64,000 bases of DNA from CAVQSS01 sp963746605. Its GTDB lineage: Bacteria; Desulfobacterota; RBG-13-43-22. Where the stretch lies: the NCBI GenBank assembly GCA_963746605.1, contig CAVVCH010000061.1, positions 186,001 to 250,000 on the forward strand, written 5' to 3'. Shown here in pieces: positions 44,184-53,264 of the stretch (the stretch's first letter is position 1; each line of letters begins with the position of its first letter). A program made the position numbers and the translations under genes. Below the pieces are notes generated by a model. The model did no database searches and had not been told where the DNA came from. It saw only the letters and a list, made by a program, of their open reading frames with translations.

Positions 44184-45045
44184 ATGAAAAATCCGGAGAC
44201 AGTTGAAATAGAATTGCTAAGCGAGGTCTATTTGCCGGAAGCGCTGCGGCTCACGGAACAGGCCCAGTGGAATCAGACCGAGCGTGACTGGCGGCGGCTG
44301 CTCCAATTCCCGTCCGGGGGGTGTTTCGGGGCTTTCCTCGACAGGCGCCTGATCGGCACGGTCACCACCGTCGCTTATGGTACGGAACTGGCCTGGATCG
44401 GCATGATGCTGGTCGATCCGGATTATCGCCGCCGCGGCCTCGGAACCCGGCTGATGCAGGCGGCCCTGGAACACCTGCAGGGGATCGGGGTGAACTCCAT
44501 CAAGCTGGATGCCACGCCGTCCGGAAGGCCGTTATACGAATCGATGGGCTTTCGGCCCGAGGGGAAGGTCGAGCGCTGGGAGGGAATGGCGCAACCGGGG
44601 GTAAAGAAAAAATGGACCGGCCTGGGATGAACGGCTCCGTCCCGCGCTTTATGCTCTCGATCGTCTGGCCTTCGGCGCTGATCGAAGTCCCATTCTCGCT
44701 TCTTTAATAGCCGATTCTCCGGTGGCGCCGCTGGTCGCGATGGACCCGGAAGGGCGACTGGAAGGCTTTGCCCTGGCCCGACCGGGCCGCCGGGCTTTCT
44801 ATATCGGTCCGGTGGCGGCGCGGAGCCGAGAGACGGCCCTCGCTCTTTTGGACGGGATGCTGGAACGGCTGGCCGGTGAAAAGGTCTATTTGGATTTCAA
44901 TACCGGCTACGGCCTCGGTTCGGAGGTGCTGGCGGATCGGGGATTGGTGAAGCAGCGGGATTTGACCCAGATGGCCTTCGGCCCGGAGAGCCCAGCGGGA
45001 ATATCGAAGCGAATTTTCGGCCTGGCCGGGCCGGAGATGGGCTGA
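44184..45045 (+). pseudogene. Two-domain GNAT acetyltransferase, frameshifted
   Basis: The N-terminal GNAT domain (44184-44630) carries the acetyl-CoA loop YRRRGLGTRLM and LYESMGFRPEG. A second GNAT-like domain (Acetyltransf_18 type) follows, with GFALARPGRRAFYIGPV and VYLDFNTGYGLG, and ends at 45045. One extra G in GGG 44624-44626 puts a TGA after WTGLG; without it the linker reads LDERLRPALYALDRLAFGAD and the domains join. The repaired length is about 286 residues. The intact gene at 50785-51636 has the same two-domain plan. The substrate is unknown. Confidence 0.75.
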
Positions 45046-45063
45046 ACCGGAGGCGGAAAAGAT

Positions 45064-45986
45064 TCAATCCTTAAGACCGGCCCCAATTCGATGACCAGTC
45101 CCTCCAATAAACCAACGGGAGACTGTCTTCTCCGTATCCCAGGTTTGGTAATCCCGGTAGGAAAAACCAGTTTTTTTCACCCCCATGGCCGGTTTCATAT
45201 TCAAAAAATCGATCACCTGCCGATTGAATTGGGGGCAAATTCCATAAAGAAGCAATGGCGGCCGGCGGGGAAGAATTCCAGCCGGGACTGGGGGATCATT
45301 TCTTTCAGGATACGGGAGTTTCCGGGAGGCACCAGCGGATCGTCATCGCCGGTCATGATCAGGCAGGGCTGGGTTATCCGGTGCAGGCGCGCGAAGGTAT
45401 CGTGTTTTTGACAGGCTGCGAACTGCCGCAGGAACGACTCCGGGGGCTGGTAATAGCGCATGGAGATTTCAATAAACTCTTTGATCTTTTCCGGCCTCCC
45501 TTGGATGAATCCTTCTGAAAAATAAATGTCCATATCCTTGCGGAGGATGTCCTCCGGGGAAAGCCCCTTGTTGGCGGTGAATTTAGCCAGACGTTCCGGG
45601 CTCATCAGGACTGCCCGGCTGCCTCCAGGCCCGGTGCAGCCGAGGATCAGGCCTTGAACCATTTCCGGGTAGTTGATGGCCAGCTCCTGAGCGATATAGC
45701 CTCCCATGGAAATACCCAGCACATGGGCCGAGGACAGGCCCAAGCCTTTCATCAAAGCGGCCGTATCGTCGGCAAAGAGGGAAATGGAATAATCCATGAC
45801 CGGCTGGTCCGAGCGGCCCGCGCCCCGGTTGTCGAATACCAGCAATTGAAAGTGTTCCGACAAGGCGGGAATCTGGCAGTACCACCACTCGGCGTTCCGC
45901 CGAAGTCCCATGATCAGGACCAGCGGTTCGCCTTGACCATGGATTTCATAATAGAGATCAATTCCGTTGGCTTTTATTTTCGGCAT
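45064..45986 (-). pseudogene. Alpha/beta hydrolase, frameshifted near C terminus
   Basis: This alpha/beta-fold hydrolase of the BioH/3-oxoadipate enol-lactonase type has an unknown substrate. The first frame gives 257 residues with the nucleophile elbow GISMGG (S93), the acid in TGDDDPLVPP and the histidine in GRHCFF. The frame is lost at the five-G run 45231-45235 (+ strand): one added base gives FAPQFNRQVIDFLNMKP, the expected end, with a tail of about 35 further residues to 45064. All catalytic residues precede the break, so the truncated form might still fold. Confidence 0.75.
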
Positions 45987-45994
45987 ATTGTGAT

Positions 45995-46504
45995 TTAATC
46001 TTTAGGCAGTTTGGCCGACTCTTCCATGAACAGCTTTAGATCGCTGTAAAGATCTTCAAAGGAGGCCTTAAGCGCGTCATGAAAGGTTCCCGGGGTACCC
46101 CCGTTTTTGGCCATGAACTTCCTGGCTTCATCTTTCCCGGTGAAGGCCCATTTGCCCCTGGTTGACATGGTACCCTGCTTGCTGCCTCCGATTACCCAAT
46201 GGGCCTTCTCCGCATCAATCAGCTTCCGGGAGTTGTAATCGGCTACCATGATGGAGTCTGTCCTGCGCCCCATGTTAAGCGCCAGGTCCAGCGCCGCGCA
46301 GCGTAGGCCGCAGGTGCCGGTAGAAGTGCCGTTGTTGTAGACCAATAGAACCCTCGAATAGGAATACGTCTCCCGGCTCATGCCGCAGAGCTTGCAGCTT
46401 TTATGTTTACGGATATCTTCGTACTTTTTTTCTTCCGCGTGGGAACTGATGGCCACCATGAGAAACAATGCGGACAGGGTCAAGGCGTGGAACGTTTTTT
46501 TCAT
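45995..46504 (-). CDS. NosL-like exported copper-binding protein
   Basis: The NosL family delivers copper to nitrous oxide reductase, but members also occur without nos genes, as here. It has 169 residues with a signal peptide cut near SHA-EE. The family pattern CKLCGM (C37, C40, M42) is followed by the Y-x-hydrophobic run SRVLLVYNNGTSTGTCGLRCAA with two more cysteines. CAAGGAGATTC precedes the ATG. No N-terminal lipobox is visible, so it may be periplasmic. It ends 8 bp from the hydrolase gene on the same strand. Confidence 0.75.
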   Translation of the reverse strand: MKKTFHALTLSALFLMVAISSHAEEKKYEDIRKHKSCKLCGMSRETYSYSRVLLVYNNGTSTGTCGLRCAALDLALNMGRRTDSIMVADYNSRKLIDAEKAHWVIGGSKQGTMSTRGKWAFTGKDEARKFMAKNGGTPGTFHDALKASFEDLYSDLKLFMEESAKLPKD

Positions 46505-46989
46505 CGAGAATCTCCTTGTCGCGTAAATGATTCGTTATAGAAAAAATTATAACAAGGATTCAATTTTTATGGCACCCTTTTCTTCCATTGCGCAACCTTA
46601 GAAACCTTTTATGAAGAAGGGCCGGGCAGGTAAACCGAAATTTTCAATGCAAACTTTCGATTGGAAATCAACAAGATAAGCCTGGCTAGCAGGAAAATTC
46701 TGGAAAAAAACTTACATCTTGACTATCCATTTACCTGGGAGTATTTTTGAAATGTTTAATCACCAGACGCTCTTAACCTACCAATAAAACCTCTGACTTT
46801 GTGGAGTCCAGTATGAAATGGGAATTCCAGAAGGTTAATGCGGTTTTGCCCCTTCGGGTCCGTATCCCGGTAGGCGTCGCCGAAGCGGTACCAACCAGGC
46901 CATTGGACACCAATGTCACTCGCTTGCACGGGTCTCCGGCTCCGCAAGCTTCGTGCCACGGGGCAACGCCGCATTAAACCCACGGAACC
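46505..46989. other. Intergenic region, no gene recognised
   Basis: This 485-bp stretch holds a segment of about 40 bp (46547-46586) that recurs near 54128 in front of another minus-strand gene. It carries TATAAT on the minus strand and could be a promoter-bearing repeat. The only open frame of note (46756-47013, minus) has no recognisable protein character. Confidence 0.5.
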
Positions 46990-47613
46990 ATGATCATGAT
47001 AAAACTGACCCATATCGCCGAATACCTTATCGCTGAAATATACAACCGGTCACCAGAGGTTCGCGTGTTGTTTGGGGAGCAGTTGAAGCGGCTGATATCG
47101 ATTCCAGATGGATCGACTGCGGTTGCAAACCTCCAGTTGGCCACTTGCGGTCGCTTCAGATTCGATGGAGCTCACAATATCGATATTGGGATTCTTGATA
47201 AAGCCGGTTCCTCCTGCATTCCGTGTGAAGCTAAGTTGGGAAATGATCGGCTGGGAAAGACACAGTTCTGAGAAGCGATTCTTGGAATCGTGCCTGACGT
47301 CTCACAAGGATACACGGATTGCTGGAAGTATGATTGCCATTCTTGAAAGAAAGCTGCCCAGTCCCATGCTCTGGCCTCCCCTCATCATGGTGAGCCATGA
47401 GGGAAGAGCTGTCAAGTGACTTCGCCCTGGGTACTCATCCTGAGGAAAGCCATTCATGAATCATGGACAAGAAACGGTGTACCTTCACTTTCAGCCAAAT
47501 GCATTCATATTTCATTTGAGACAATAGTTGAGGCATTTGGAGGAAAGACGCCATTCAACTCACTTGTCAGCGAATTAGTGTGCTTTAATTACTATGAGAC
47601 CTGGATGGTTTGA
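46990..47613 (+). pseudogene. PD-(D/E)XK-like protein, twice frameshifted
   Basis: Three successive frames (from 46990, 47108 and 47416) read as pieces of one protein of about 200 residues. The first has HNIDIGILDKAGSSCIPCEAKLG, abbreviated, giving an aspartate and a later E-x-K in the nuclease-like arrangement. The second has RFLESCLTSHKDTRIAGSMIAIL and the third KCIHISFETIVEAFGGK, ending FNYYETWMV. The frames shift near 47262 and 47400 in opposite senses. The assignment to the nuclease fold rests only on the D...ExK pattern and is tentative. No defence partner genes were recognised. Confidence 0.5.
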
Positions 47614-47633
47614 CCCGTCATTCGGAGAAAATC

Positions 47634-47829
47634 GGGGTCAAACCAGCGAACCAGTTGATTTCTAATTGTCACTTGTAATGGGGTCGGACCCAGTGCCGTT
47701 AGCTTAACAGAAAGAGCCTTTTGCTATCTTTAATCTCTATTGGGGTCAAATTCCCCTTAGCTTGCTACGAATGGATATTCCTTATAAAGGTTTTTGATAC
47801 CCCGTCCGCTTGCGGCGGGGTAGTTCATT
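47634..47829. repeat. REP-like motifs and GC hairpin
   Basis: GGGGTC(A/G) motifs occur at 47634, 47680 and 47742, two of them near CTTAGCTT or GTTAGCTT. A GC-rich hairpin, ACCCCGTCCGCTTGCGGCGGGGT, lies at about 47800-47822. Such GGGGTC units often flank REP-associated transposases, and a transposase stub with another GGGGTCGGAC (49533) lies 2 kb away. The remainder to 48086 holds no convincing gene. Confidence 0.45.
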
Positions 47830-48086
47830 GATTTCGGGAGCCAAGGGCAAGGGCTGGGGAACGGGGTATTTGCGAGGACATCCCCGGAGGCGTTCTTCCA
47901 AGCCCCGACTTTTTCGGCGATATTCCTGTCGATCCCGAGTGAAATGACGGCCCGGCTTTATACGCACACGATGCCGGGCACAGGCATTTATAAAGACCTC
48001 CCAGATTAGGAGCCAGAGCGGAGGGTAATCCCCCGGGGCGAGGGTCCGCAGGACCTGAGGGTTGGGGATAGAGGAGGAGTGAGTCT

Positions 48087-48716
48087 GTGACGATGAAGGA
48101 AATAGACCCAATCATGGAGTTGAACCGTCTCTGGGAGCCTGTCAGGCCTTACCTGGCCCGGCAAGTGAGCGAATTGTATGGCCGACGTGATGGCAGTGTC
48201 CTCGAAGTAGGCCCTTTTTCCGGGCTGGCGCTGGAACTCGCCCGCAGCGGCATCGGCGCGTCCTTTCATATGGCCGTGTTTCCCGGCGAAGTTGTAGAGA
48301 CCTTGAAAGAGGAGGCGCGGGAAATGGGCCTTGAAGACAAGGTGACCATAGCCGAAAGCGACGAGAAACTATCAGGGGATTCCGCGGAGGCCTTCGATCT
48401 AATCGTTTTCAGGGGGGCTTTCTTTTTCCCGTCCTTTTTCAGACCCGACCTGCCGGCAATCTACCGGTCTCTGAAGCCCGGAGGCATGGCTTTTGTCGGA
48501 GGCGGATTCGGATGCCATACTCCAGAGGATGTCATCCGGGGCATCGAGATGCGCTCGAAGGGCCTCAACCAAGCTCTGGGCCGGGTCAGGATAACCGAAA
48601 GGGACGTGTGGTCGCTCCTCGAAGCGGCCGAACTGGAGAAAAAGGCGACAATGATTACTGAAGGTGGCTTATGGGTCGTGTTGAGGAGAGGATTTCCTAC
48701 TGGAATGTCTCGATAA
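48087..48716 (+). CDS. Class I SAM-dependent methyltransferase-like protein
   Basis: This is a putative methyltransferase, 209 residues from GTG 48087; ATG 48093 is also possible, and GAGGAGTGAG lies upstream. Motif I is VLEVGPFSGLALELA, followed by the motif III-like FDLIVFRGAFFF and LKPGGMAFVGGGFG, which resembles the post-motif strand of metal- or small-molecule methyltransferases. The substrate is unknown. It is isolated, flanked by repeats and toxin-antitoxin genes. Confidence 0.7.
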   Translation: MTMKEIDPIMELNRLWEPVRPYLARQVSELYGRRDGSVLEVGPFSGLALELARSGIGASFHMAVFPGEVVETLKEEAREMGLEDKVTIAESDEKLSGDSAEAFDLIVFRGAFFFPSFFRPDLPAIYRSLKPGGMAFVGGGFGCHTPEDVIRGIEMRSKGLNQALGRVRITERDVWSLLEAAELEKKATMITEGGLWVVLRRGFPTGMSR

Positions 48717-48840
48717 GAGACAGGCGAACTGTGGGGACGAGCATGATATCCTCCAAGGGGGATGCCCCTTCTACAGCGTGGACTCGATCGCCGAGACTGC
48801 CGGCTTCGGGTGACGCTCACGTTAGGCCTCAAGAAGAGTA

Positions 48841-48869
48841 TTGACAACTCACGAATCTAGTTGTACAAG
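48841..48869 (+). promoter_or_regulatory. Promoter of VapC/Phd pair, nearly leaderless
   Basis: TTGACA at 48841-48846 and TACAAG at 48864-48869 are 17 bp apart. The -10 overlaps the palindrome TTGTACAA (48861-48868), a possible operator. The toxin ATG at 48877 is only 7 bp after the -10, so the mRNA would begin almost at the start codon. No Shine-Dalgarno is visible. Confidence 0.5.
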
Positions 48870-48876
48870 TTAAGAT

Positions 48877-49266
48877 ATGGAGATTGTCTCTGACGCAAGT
48901 GCGTTTCTGGCGGTAGTTCTGGACGAAACCAGCCGCGAATGGGTTATTGAACGAACATCCGGTTGGGCTATTGTGTCGCCAGAAATCCTCCCCTATGAGA
49001 TCGCGAACGCTTTGATAGCCGTAAAGAGGAAAGGGCGCCTGACCGACCGTGAGGTGCTCAAAGCCTTTGATCTTTCACAGAGAATTCCCGTGAAGCTGTT
49101 GTCGATAAAGATACGTGATGCACTGACAATTGCCGTGAAGCAAGGAATTCACGCCTATGACGCCTTCTATCTCCAGTGTTGTCTGGAAACGAAACTGCCC
49201 CTCATCAGCCTGGACAATCGTATGTGCGAAGTGGCGAAAAGCCTTGCAATAAAGGTGGTGACGTAG
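48877..49266 (+). CDS. vapC: VapC family toxin (PIN-domain ribonuclease)
   Basis: This is an Mg-dependent RNase toxin of 129 residues. The four acidic active-site residues are D6 (VSDASAF), E41 (YEIANAL), D95 (AYDAFYL) and D113 (SLDNRM). It precedes its antitoxin by 3 bp, the reverse of the commonest VapBC order. No ribosome-binding site is seen, and translation may start on a leaderless transcript. The active site is complete, so it should be functional. Confidence 0.88.
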   Translation: MEIVSDASAFLAVVLDETSREWVIERTSGWAIVSPEILPYEIANALIAVKRKGRLTDREVLKAFDLSQRIPVKLLSIKIRDALTIAVKQGIHAYDAFYLQCCLETKLPLISLDNRMCEVAKSLAIKVVT

Positions 49267-49269
49267 ACT

Positions 49270-49494
49270 ATGAAGGTATATACGTATTCGGAGGCAAGAG
49301 AAAAACTGGCCACAATCCTTGAGGAATCAAAGACCGAAGAGGTAGTCATCCGGCGTCGCAAGGGCGATATGTATGCGATCGTTCCTCGGCTTACCGGCCC
49401 TCGCCGTTCGCCCTTTGACGTCCCAGGGATGGACAAAGGTCTGTCCAAACGGGAGATCGTGGGGGCAATACGCGAATCAAGAGAAAGGGCATAA
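49270..49494 (+). CDS. Phd/YefM-type antitoxin
   Basis: This partner of the VapC toxin just upstream has 74 residues. The N terminus MKVYTYSEAREKLATILEES is the Phd DNA-binding and dimer domain, with VVIRRRKGDMYAIVP following, and the C-terminal part (KGLSKREIVGAIRESRERA) would bind the toxin. The gap to vapC is 3 bp, so the two are co-translated. Confidence 0.82.
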   Translation: MKVYTYSEAREKLATILEESKTEEVVIRRRKGDMYAIVPRLTGPRRSPFDVPGMDKGLSKREIVGAIRESRERA

Positions 49495-49652
49495 GTACCG
49501 GATGCAGCGGACTCCTTACAGTCGCGGTAAATGGGGTCGGACAGACAAACTAATTGAATTCTCAACAAATTATATTGTTTTTTGGCAGGAAATTTAGGCC
49601 TTAAACTGCCCTTTTCACCCCCCCCAAAAAAAGGCTTCTAACCCAAAACCCG

Positions 49653-49820
49653 ATGCCGAGAGCCAATCGATATTTCCTTCCCCACCAGCTCTGGCATATC
49701 ACCCACCGTTGCCACAAGAGAGAATTCCTTTTTAAATTTGCAAGAGACCGCCAGCGTTGCCTGGGCTGGCTCTTCGAAGCCAAGAAGCGAAACGGTAGCC
49801 TTTTGGAGTTGATTAAATAA
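49653..49820 (+). pseudogene. REP-associated (Y1/HUH) transposase, N-terminal fragment
   Basis: A 55-residue frame, ATG 49653 to TAA 49820, reads MPRANRYFLPHQLWHITHRC, then HKREFLFKFARDRQRC and LGWLFEAKKRNG. This is the start of the RAYT (Y1_Tnp) family, which normally has 150-250 residues and continues into the HUH motif (NHIHLL). Everything after this point is missing: the stop abuts the dehydrogenase start by one base. A GGGGTCGGAC REP-like motif lies upstream at 49533. The relic suggests past REP mobilisation. Confidence 0.8.
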
Positions 49821-50782
49821 TGAAAGCCATTGTTTTTGACACCGAACTGAAATATCTCAAAGACTATCCCGTTCCTGAACCGGGGCCGAATGAGGCCCTG
49901 GTCAAAGTCCTGATGGCCGGGATTTGCAATACGGACCTGGAAATCACCAAGGGCTACATGGGATTCAAAGGCGTTCTGGGTCACGAGTTCGTTGGTCTGG
50001 TGGAGAAGGTTAACGGGCCGGATCAGCAACTGGTCGGACAGCGGGTGGTGGGCGAGATCAACTGTTATTGCGGCACCTGCGATTATTGTCAAAAGGAAAT
50101 GAAGACCCATTGCCCCAACCGGTTCACTTTAGGCATCATGAACAAAGACGGTGCCTTTGCCGAGTACCTCACCTTGCCGGTTTCCAACCTTTGGGCCGTC
50201 CCCCCCCAACTGACGGACGAGGTAGCCGTTTTTGTCGAACCCCTCGCAGCCGCTTTCGAGATCCTGGAACAGATACATCTAACCCCCACCAATCGCGTCT
50301 TGGTGCTGGGCGATGGAAAACTCGGGCTGCTCTGCGCCTTCGTCCTTAACCTGGCCGGCCTGGAAGTAACCGTTTCCGGAAACCACGCGGAAAAACTCCG
50401 CCTGGCCTCGGAACAGGGTATCGTCACCATCCACCGGACTGACCTCAAACCGGCAAAGAGTTATGATGTAGTGATAGAAGCCACCGGGTCAGCGGCCGGC
50501 TTCGAGATCGCCGCTCAATGCGTGCGTCCCCGAGGCATTATCGTGTTGAAGAGCACCATTGCCGCCGGAAAAGAGATGAACCTCACACCCCTGGTAATAG
50601 ATGAGATTACCCTTTTAGGTTCCCGCTGCGGCCCCTTCGGCCCGGCCCTCCGGGCCATGGCTAAGGGTATCCTTCCCCTCAGGCAAATGATAACCGGGAT
50701 TTACAGACCCGAACAATGTAAGGAAGCCTTTGCTAAGGCCAGTGAACGAGGAACCCTCAAGATCCTGTTTGATTTTCGATAA
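49820..50782 (+). CDS. Zinc-type alcohol dehydrogenase, MDR family
   Basis: This medium-chain dehydrogenase/reductase, NAD(P)-dependent, has 320 residues. Catalytic zinc ligands are C36 and H55-E56 (GHE), and the structural zinc lobe reads CGTCDYCQKEMKTHC. The Rossmann segment is VLVLGDGKLGLL. It is somewhat shorter than the roughly 340-residue norm. The start ATG 49820 overlaps the stop of the transposase fragment by one base, and the original leader may have been altered by that insertion. The substrate is unknown. The acetyltransferase gene follows 2 bp later. Confidence 0.85.
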   Translation: MKAIVFDTELKYLKDYPVPEPGPNEALVKVLMAGICNTDLEITKGYMGFKGVLGHEFVGLVEKVNGPDQQLVGQRVVGEINCYCGTCDYCQKEMKTHCPNRFTLGIMNKDGAFAEYLTLPVSNLWAVPPQLTDEVAVFVEPLAAAFEILEQIHLTPTNRVLVLGDGKLGLLCAFVLNLAGLEVTVSGNHAEKLRLASEQGIVTIHRTDLKPAKSYDVVIEATGSAAGFEIAAQCVRPRGIIVLKSTIAAGKEMNLTPLVIDEITLLGSRCGPFGPALRAMAKGILPLRQMITGIYRPEQCKEAFAKASERGTLKILFDFR

Positions 50783-50784
50783 CC

Positions 50785-51636
50785 GTGCAGAAGTGTAGCT
50801 ACAGAATCAGAATGATGACTCGGCAGGAAATGGATATCGCCATCGACTGGGCGGCGGCAGAAGGATGGAACCCCGGGTTGTACGATGCGGATTGCTTCCG
50901 CGCCGCTGATCCAGATGGTTTCCTCGTCGGATTGCTTGAGGATGAGCCGGTTGCAACGATTTCCGTTGTGAAATATGGCGATTCGTTTGGCTTCCTAGGT
51001 TTCTACATGGTCAAGCCGGAGTATCGTGGCCAGGGCTACGGCCTGCAGATATGGAATACCGGTCTGGCGTACCTCAAGGGCCGCACTGTCGGTCTTGATG
51101 GGGTACTTGCTCAGCAGGGCAATTACCAAAAGTCCGGGTTTACGTTGGTTTATAGAAACATCCGGTATCAGGGGACCGGTGGCGGGTCTTTTCCGGCTGA
51201 TTCAGGGATCGTCCGCTTGTCCACGATCCCCTTTGAGGAGCTAGGCGCCTACGACGAACCGTTTTTTCCTGACAATCGCCGGCACTTTCTGAAGCGTTGG
51301 ATTGATCAACCTCAAAGTACGGCACTGGGCATCTTACGAAACCGCAAACTGGCAGGTTACGGCGTCGTGCGGGTCTGTCGTTCCGGATACAAGATGGGTC
51401 CGTTGTTTGCGGACAATCCGCAGCTTGCCGAACATCTATTTCTATCTTTGAAGGCACATACCCCGGACGGCGCGCCTATTTTTTTGGATGCGCCGGAAGT
51501 GAATCCGGCAGCAATCGATTTGGCGAAGCAACACAAGATGATTGTCGCATTCGAGACGGCCCGCATGTACAGGGGGAAATGCCCTGATTTGCCCTTAAGC
51601 CGGCTGTTCGGCGTGACGACTTTTGAACTGGGGTGA
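50785..51636 (+). CDS. Two-domain GNAT acetyltransferase
   Basis: This N-acetyltransferase with an N-terminal GNAT domain and a C-terminal Acetyltransf_18 domain is 283 residues long. The acetyl-CoA loop is YRGQGYGLQIW, and the second domain includes AGYGVVRVCRSGYKMGPL. The start is GTG 50785, with no strong Shine-Dalgarno, 2 bp after the dehydrogenase stop, so the two are probably co-transcribed. The plan matches the frameshifted gene at 44184-45045, although similarity between the two is low. The substrate is unknown. Confidence 0.82.
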   Translation: MQKCSYRIRMMTRQEMDIAIDWAAAEGWNPGLYDADCFRAADPDGFLVGLLEDEPVATISVVKYGDSFGFLGFYMVKPEYRGQGYGLQIWNTGLAYLKGRTVGLDGVLAQQGNYQKSGFTLVYRNIRYQGTGGGSFPADSGIVRLSTIPFEELGAYDEPFFPDNRRHFLKRWIDQPQSTALGILRNRKLAGYGVVRVCRSGYKMGPLFADNPQLAEHLFLSLKAHTPDGAPIFLDAPEVNPAAIDLAKQHKMIVAFETARMYRGKCPDLPLSRLFGVTTFELG

Positions 51637-51660
51637 TCACGCTTCACAGCGGAGGACTTG

Positions 51661-51723
51661 ATGGCGCGTTGGTATAAAATTGTTCAAATCATTTTGGGAG
51701 CATCCCTCATAGGTTCCAAGTAA
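51661..51723 (+). CDS. Possible 20-residue hydrophobic peptide
   Basis: A short frame, MARWYKIVQIILGASLIGSK, has an ATG 5 bp after GGAGG. It has a hydrophobic centre and positive ends, like many small membrane peptides. There is no further support, and it may be chance. It lies between the acetyltransferase and oxidase genes. Confidence 0.2.
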   Translation: MARWYKIVQIILGASLIGSK

Positions 51724-51878
51724 TTTTCCCCTACCCTAAAATACTATCTTTTTGACCGAAAAATAGAGTCCAGCCGTTATTTCTTTCCGTCCTTGAAGAA
51801 GGCAAATTAATCTTGAGAATCATTATTTCCCGAAATGGTTAGACACAGGTTGGCCATTAGACAACAAAGGAGGAAACC

Positions 51879-53264
51879 ATGACGAATTTGCATGCCGGGA
51901 AGATCGAGGAGTTGAAAGGTGGCTTCCAAGGAGCGATTCTTCTTCCGAGCGACGGTGCTTATGAAAGCGCCCGTAAGATCTGGAACGCGATGATCGACAA
52001 GCGCCCCGCCGTCATCGCTCGCTGCGCCACCACGTCGGACGTCGTCCGCGGGGTGAACTTCGCGAGGGACAACGGGCTCTTGCTCGCTGTTCGCGGCGGC
52101 GGACACAACATCGCCGGCAATGCCATGTGCGATGACGGTATCGTAATCGACCTTTCGCGGATGAAAGCCGCCAGCGTCGACCCTAACAGACGTCGGGTCA
52201 CCATCGAGGGCGGGGCCACGCTCGCGGACCTCGACGCCGCCACCCAGGCCCACGGCCTCGCCACTCCGCTCGGCATCAACTCCACAACCGGCGTTGCCGG
52301 CCTGACGCTCGGCGGGGGATTCGGCTGGCTAAGTCGCAAGCACGGCATGACGGTGGACAACCTCGAGTCCGCCGAGGTCGTGACCGCGGCGGGAGAGGTC
52401 GTGCGCGCCAGCGCGACCGAGCACCCCGACCTCTTCTGGGCGCTCCGAGGCGGCGGCGGCAACTTCGGTGTGGTCACCCGCTTCGAGTTCCGGCTCCACC
52501 CTGTTGGCCCTGACGTGCTGAGCGGACTCATCGTGTATCCGATCTCCGAGGCGAAGGCGGTGTTGCAACAGTACCGCGACTTCATCATCAAGGCGCCGGA
52601 GGCCCTTTCCGTGTGGACTATCCTGCGCCAGGCGCCGCCGCTACCGTTCCTCCCCGAGAGCGTCCACGGCCAGGGGATTATCGTGCTCGCGCTGATCTAT
52701 GCGGGTGACCCGAAGCAGGGTGAACCACTCATCGACCCGTTGCGCAAGTTCGGCACCCCCCTGGGCGAACACATCGGCGTCCAACCTTACGTCGCCTGGC
52801 AGCAGGCCTTCGACCCGCTGCTCACCTTCGGCGCCCGCAATTATTGGAAGTCCCACAATTTCTCGGTGCTCCAGGACGGACTTTTCGATGCCGTCATCGA
52901 ATACATTGAGAAGCTTCCGTCTTCTCAATGCGAGATCTTTTTCGGCGCCATCGGCGGGGCCACCACACGGCCGGCCCCGGACTCCGCGGCCTACGCCCAC
53001 CGCGACACCAAGTTCGTGATGAACGTTCACGGCCGCTGGGAGGACCCGGCCGACGACAAGCGCTGCGTCGGCTGGGCGCGCGACTTCTTCCATGCCTCGG
53101 CGCCCTTCGCCAGCGGCGGCGTCTACGTCAATTTCCTCACCGCCGACGAAGGCGATCGCGTGCGCTCCGCCTACGGCCCGAACTACGATCGCCTCGCCCA
53201 AGTGAAGCGCAAGTACGACCCGGACAACCTTTTTCGTATGAACCAGAATATCAAGCCGGCCTGA
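51879..53264 (+). CDS. FAD-linked oxidase, berberine-bridge-enzyme type
   Basis: This flavoprotein oxidase has 461 residues, a PP-loop FAD-binding domain (RGGGHNIAG with the histidine that often links to FAD, GVAGLTLGGGFGWLSRKHGM) and a C-terminal BBE segment (YDPDNLFRMNQNI). A substrate such as a sugar or an alkaloid-like compound cannot be told. Codon use is strongly GC-rich (GAC, CGC and GCG runs), unlike most of the window, hinting at recent acquisition. AAAGGAGGAAACC precedes the ATG. No partner genes lie next to it. Confidence 0.88.
   Translation: MTNLHAGKIEELKGGFQGAILLPSDGAYESARKIWNAMIDKRPAVIARCATTSDVVRGVNFARDNGLLLAVRGGGHNIAGNAMCDDGIVIDLSRMKAASVDPNRRRVTIEGGATLADLDAATQAHGLATPLGINSTTGVAGLTLGGGFGWLSRKHGMTVDNLESAEVVTAAGEVVRASATEHPDLFWALRGGGGNFGVVTRFEFRLHPVGPDVLSGLIVYPISEAKAVLQQYRDFIIKAPEALSVWTILRQAPPLPFLPESVHGQGIIVLALIYAGDPKQGEPLIDPLRKFGTPLGEHIGVQPYVAWQQAFDPLLTFGARNYWKSHNFSVLQDGLFDAVIEYIEKLPSSQCEIFFGAIGGATTRPAPDSAAYAHRDTKFVMNVHGRWEDPADDKRCVGWARDFFHASAPFASGGVYVNFLTADEGDRVRSAYGPNYDRLAQVKRKYDPDNLFRMNQNIKPA

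Noticed and set aside
45995..46504. Nitrous oxide reductase cluster
   Set aside because: The NosL-like protein stands alone: no nosZ, nosD, nosF or nosY was seen.
46756..47013. 85-codon minus-strand frame in the 46.5-47 kb gap
   Set aside because: No Shine-Dalgarno, no family motif, and it overlaps the start of the broken nuclease-like gene.
47782..48111. 109-codon minus-strand frame
   Set aside because: It begins inside a GC hairpin repeat and overlaps the methyltransferase start. Its composition is proline- and arginine-rich, as in random GC-rich frames.
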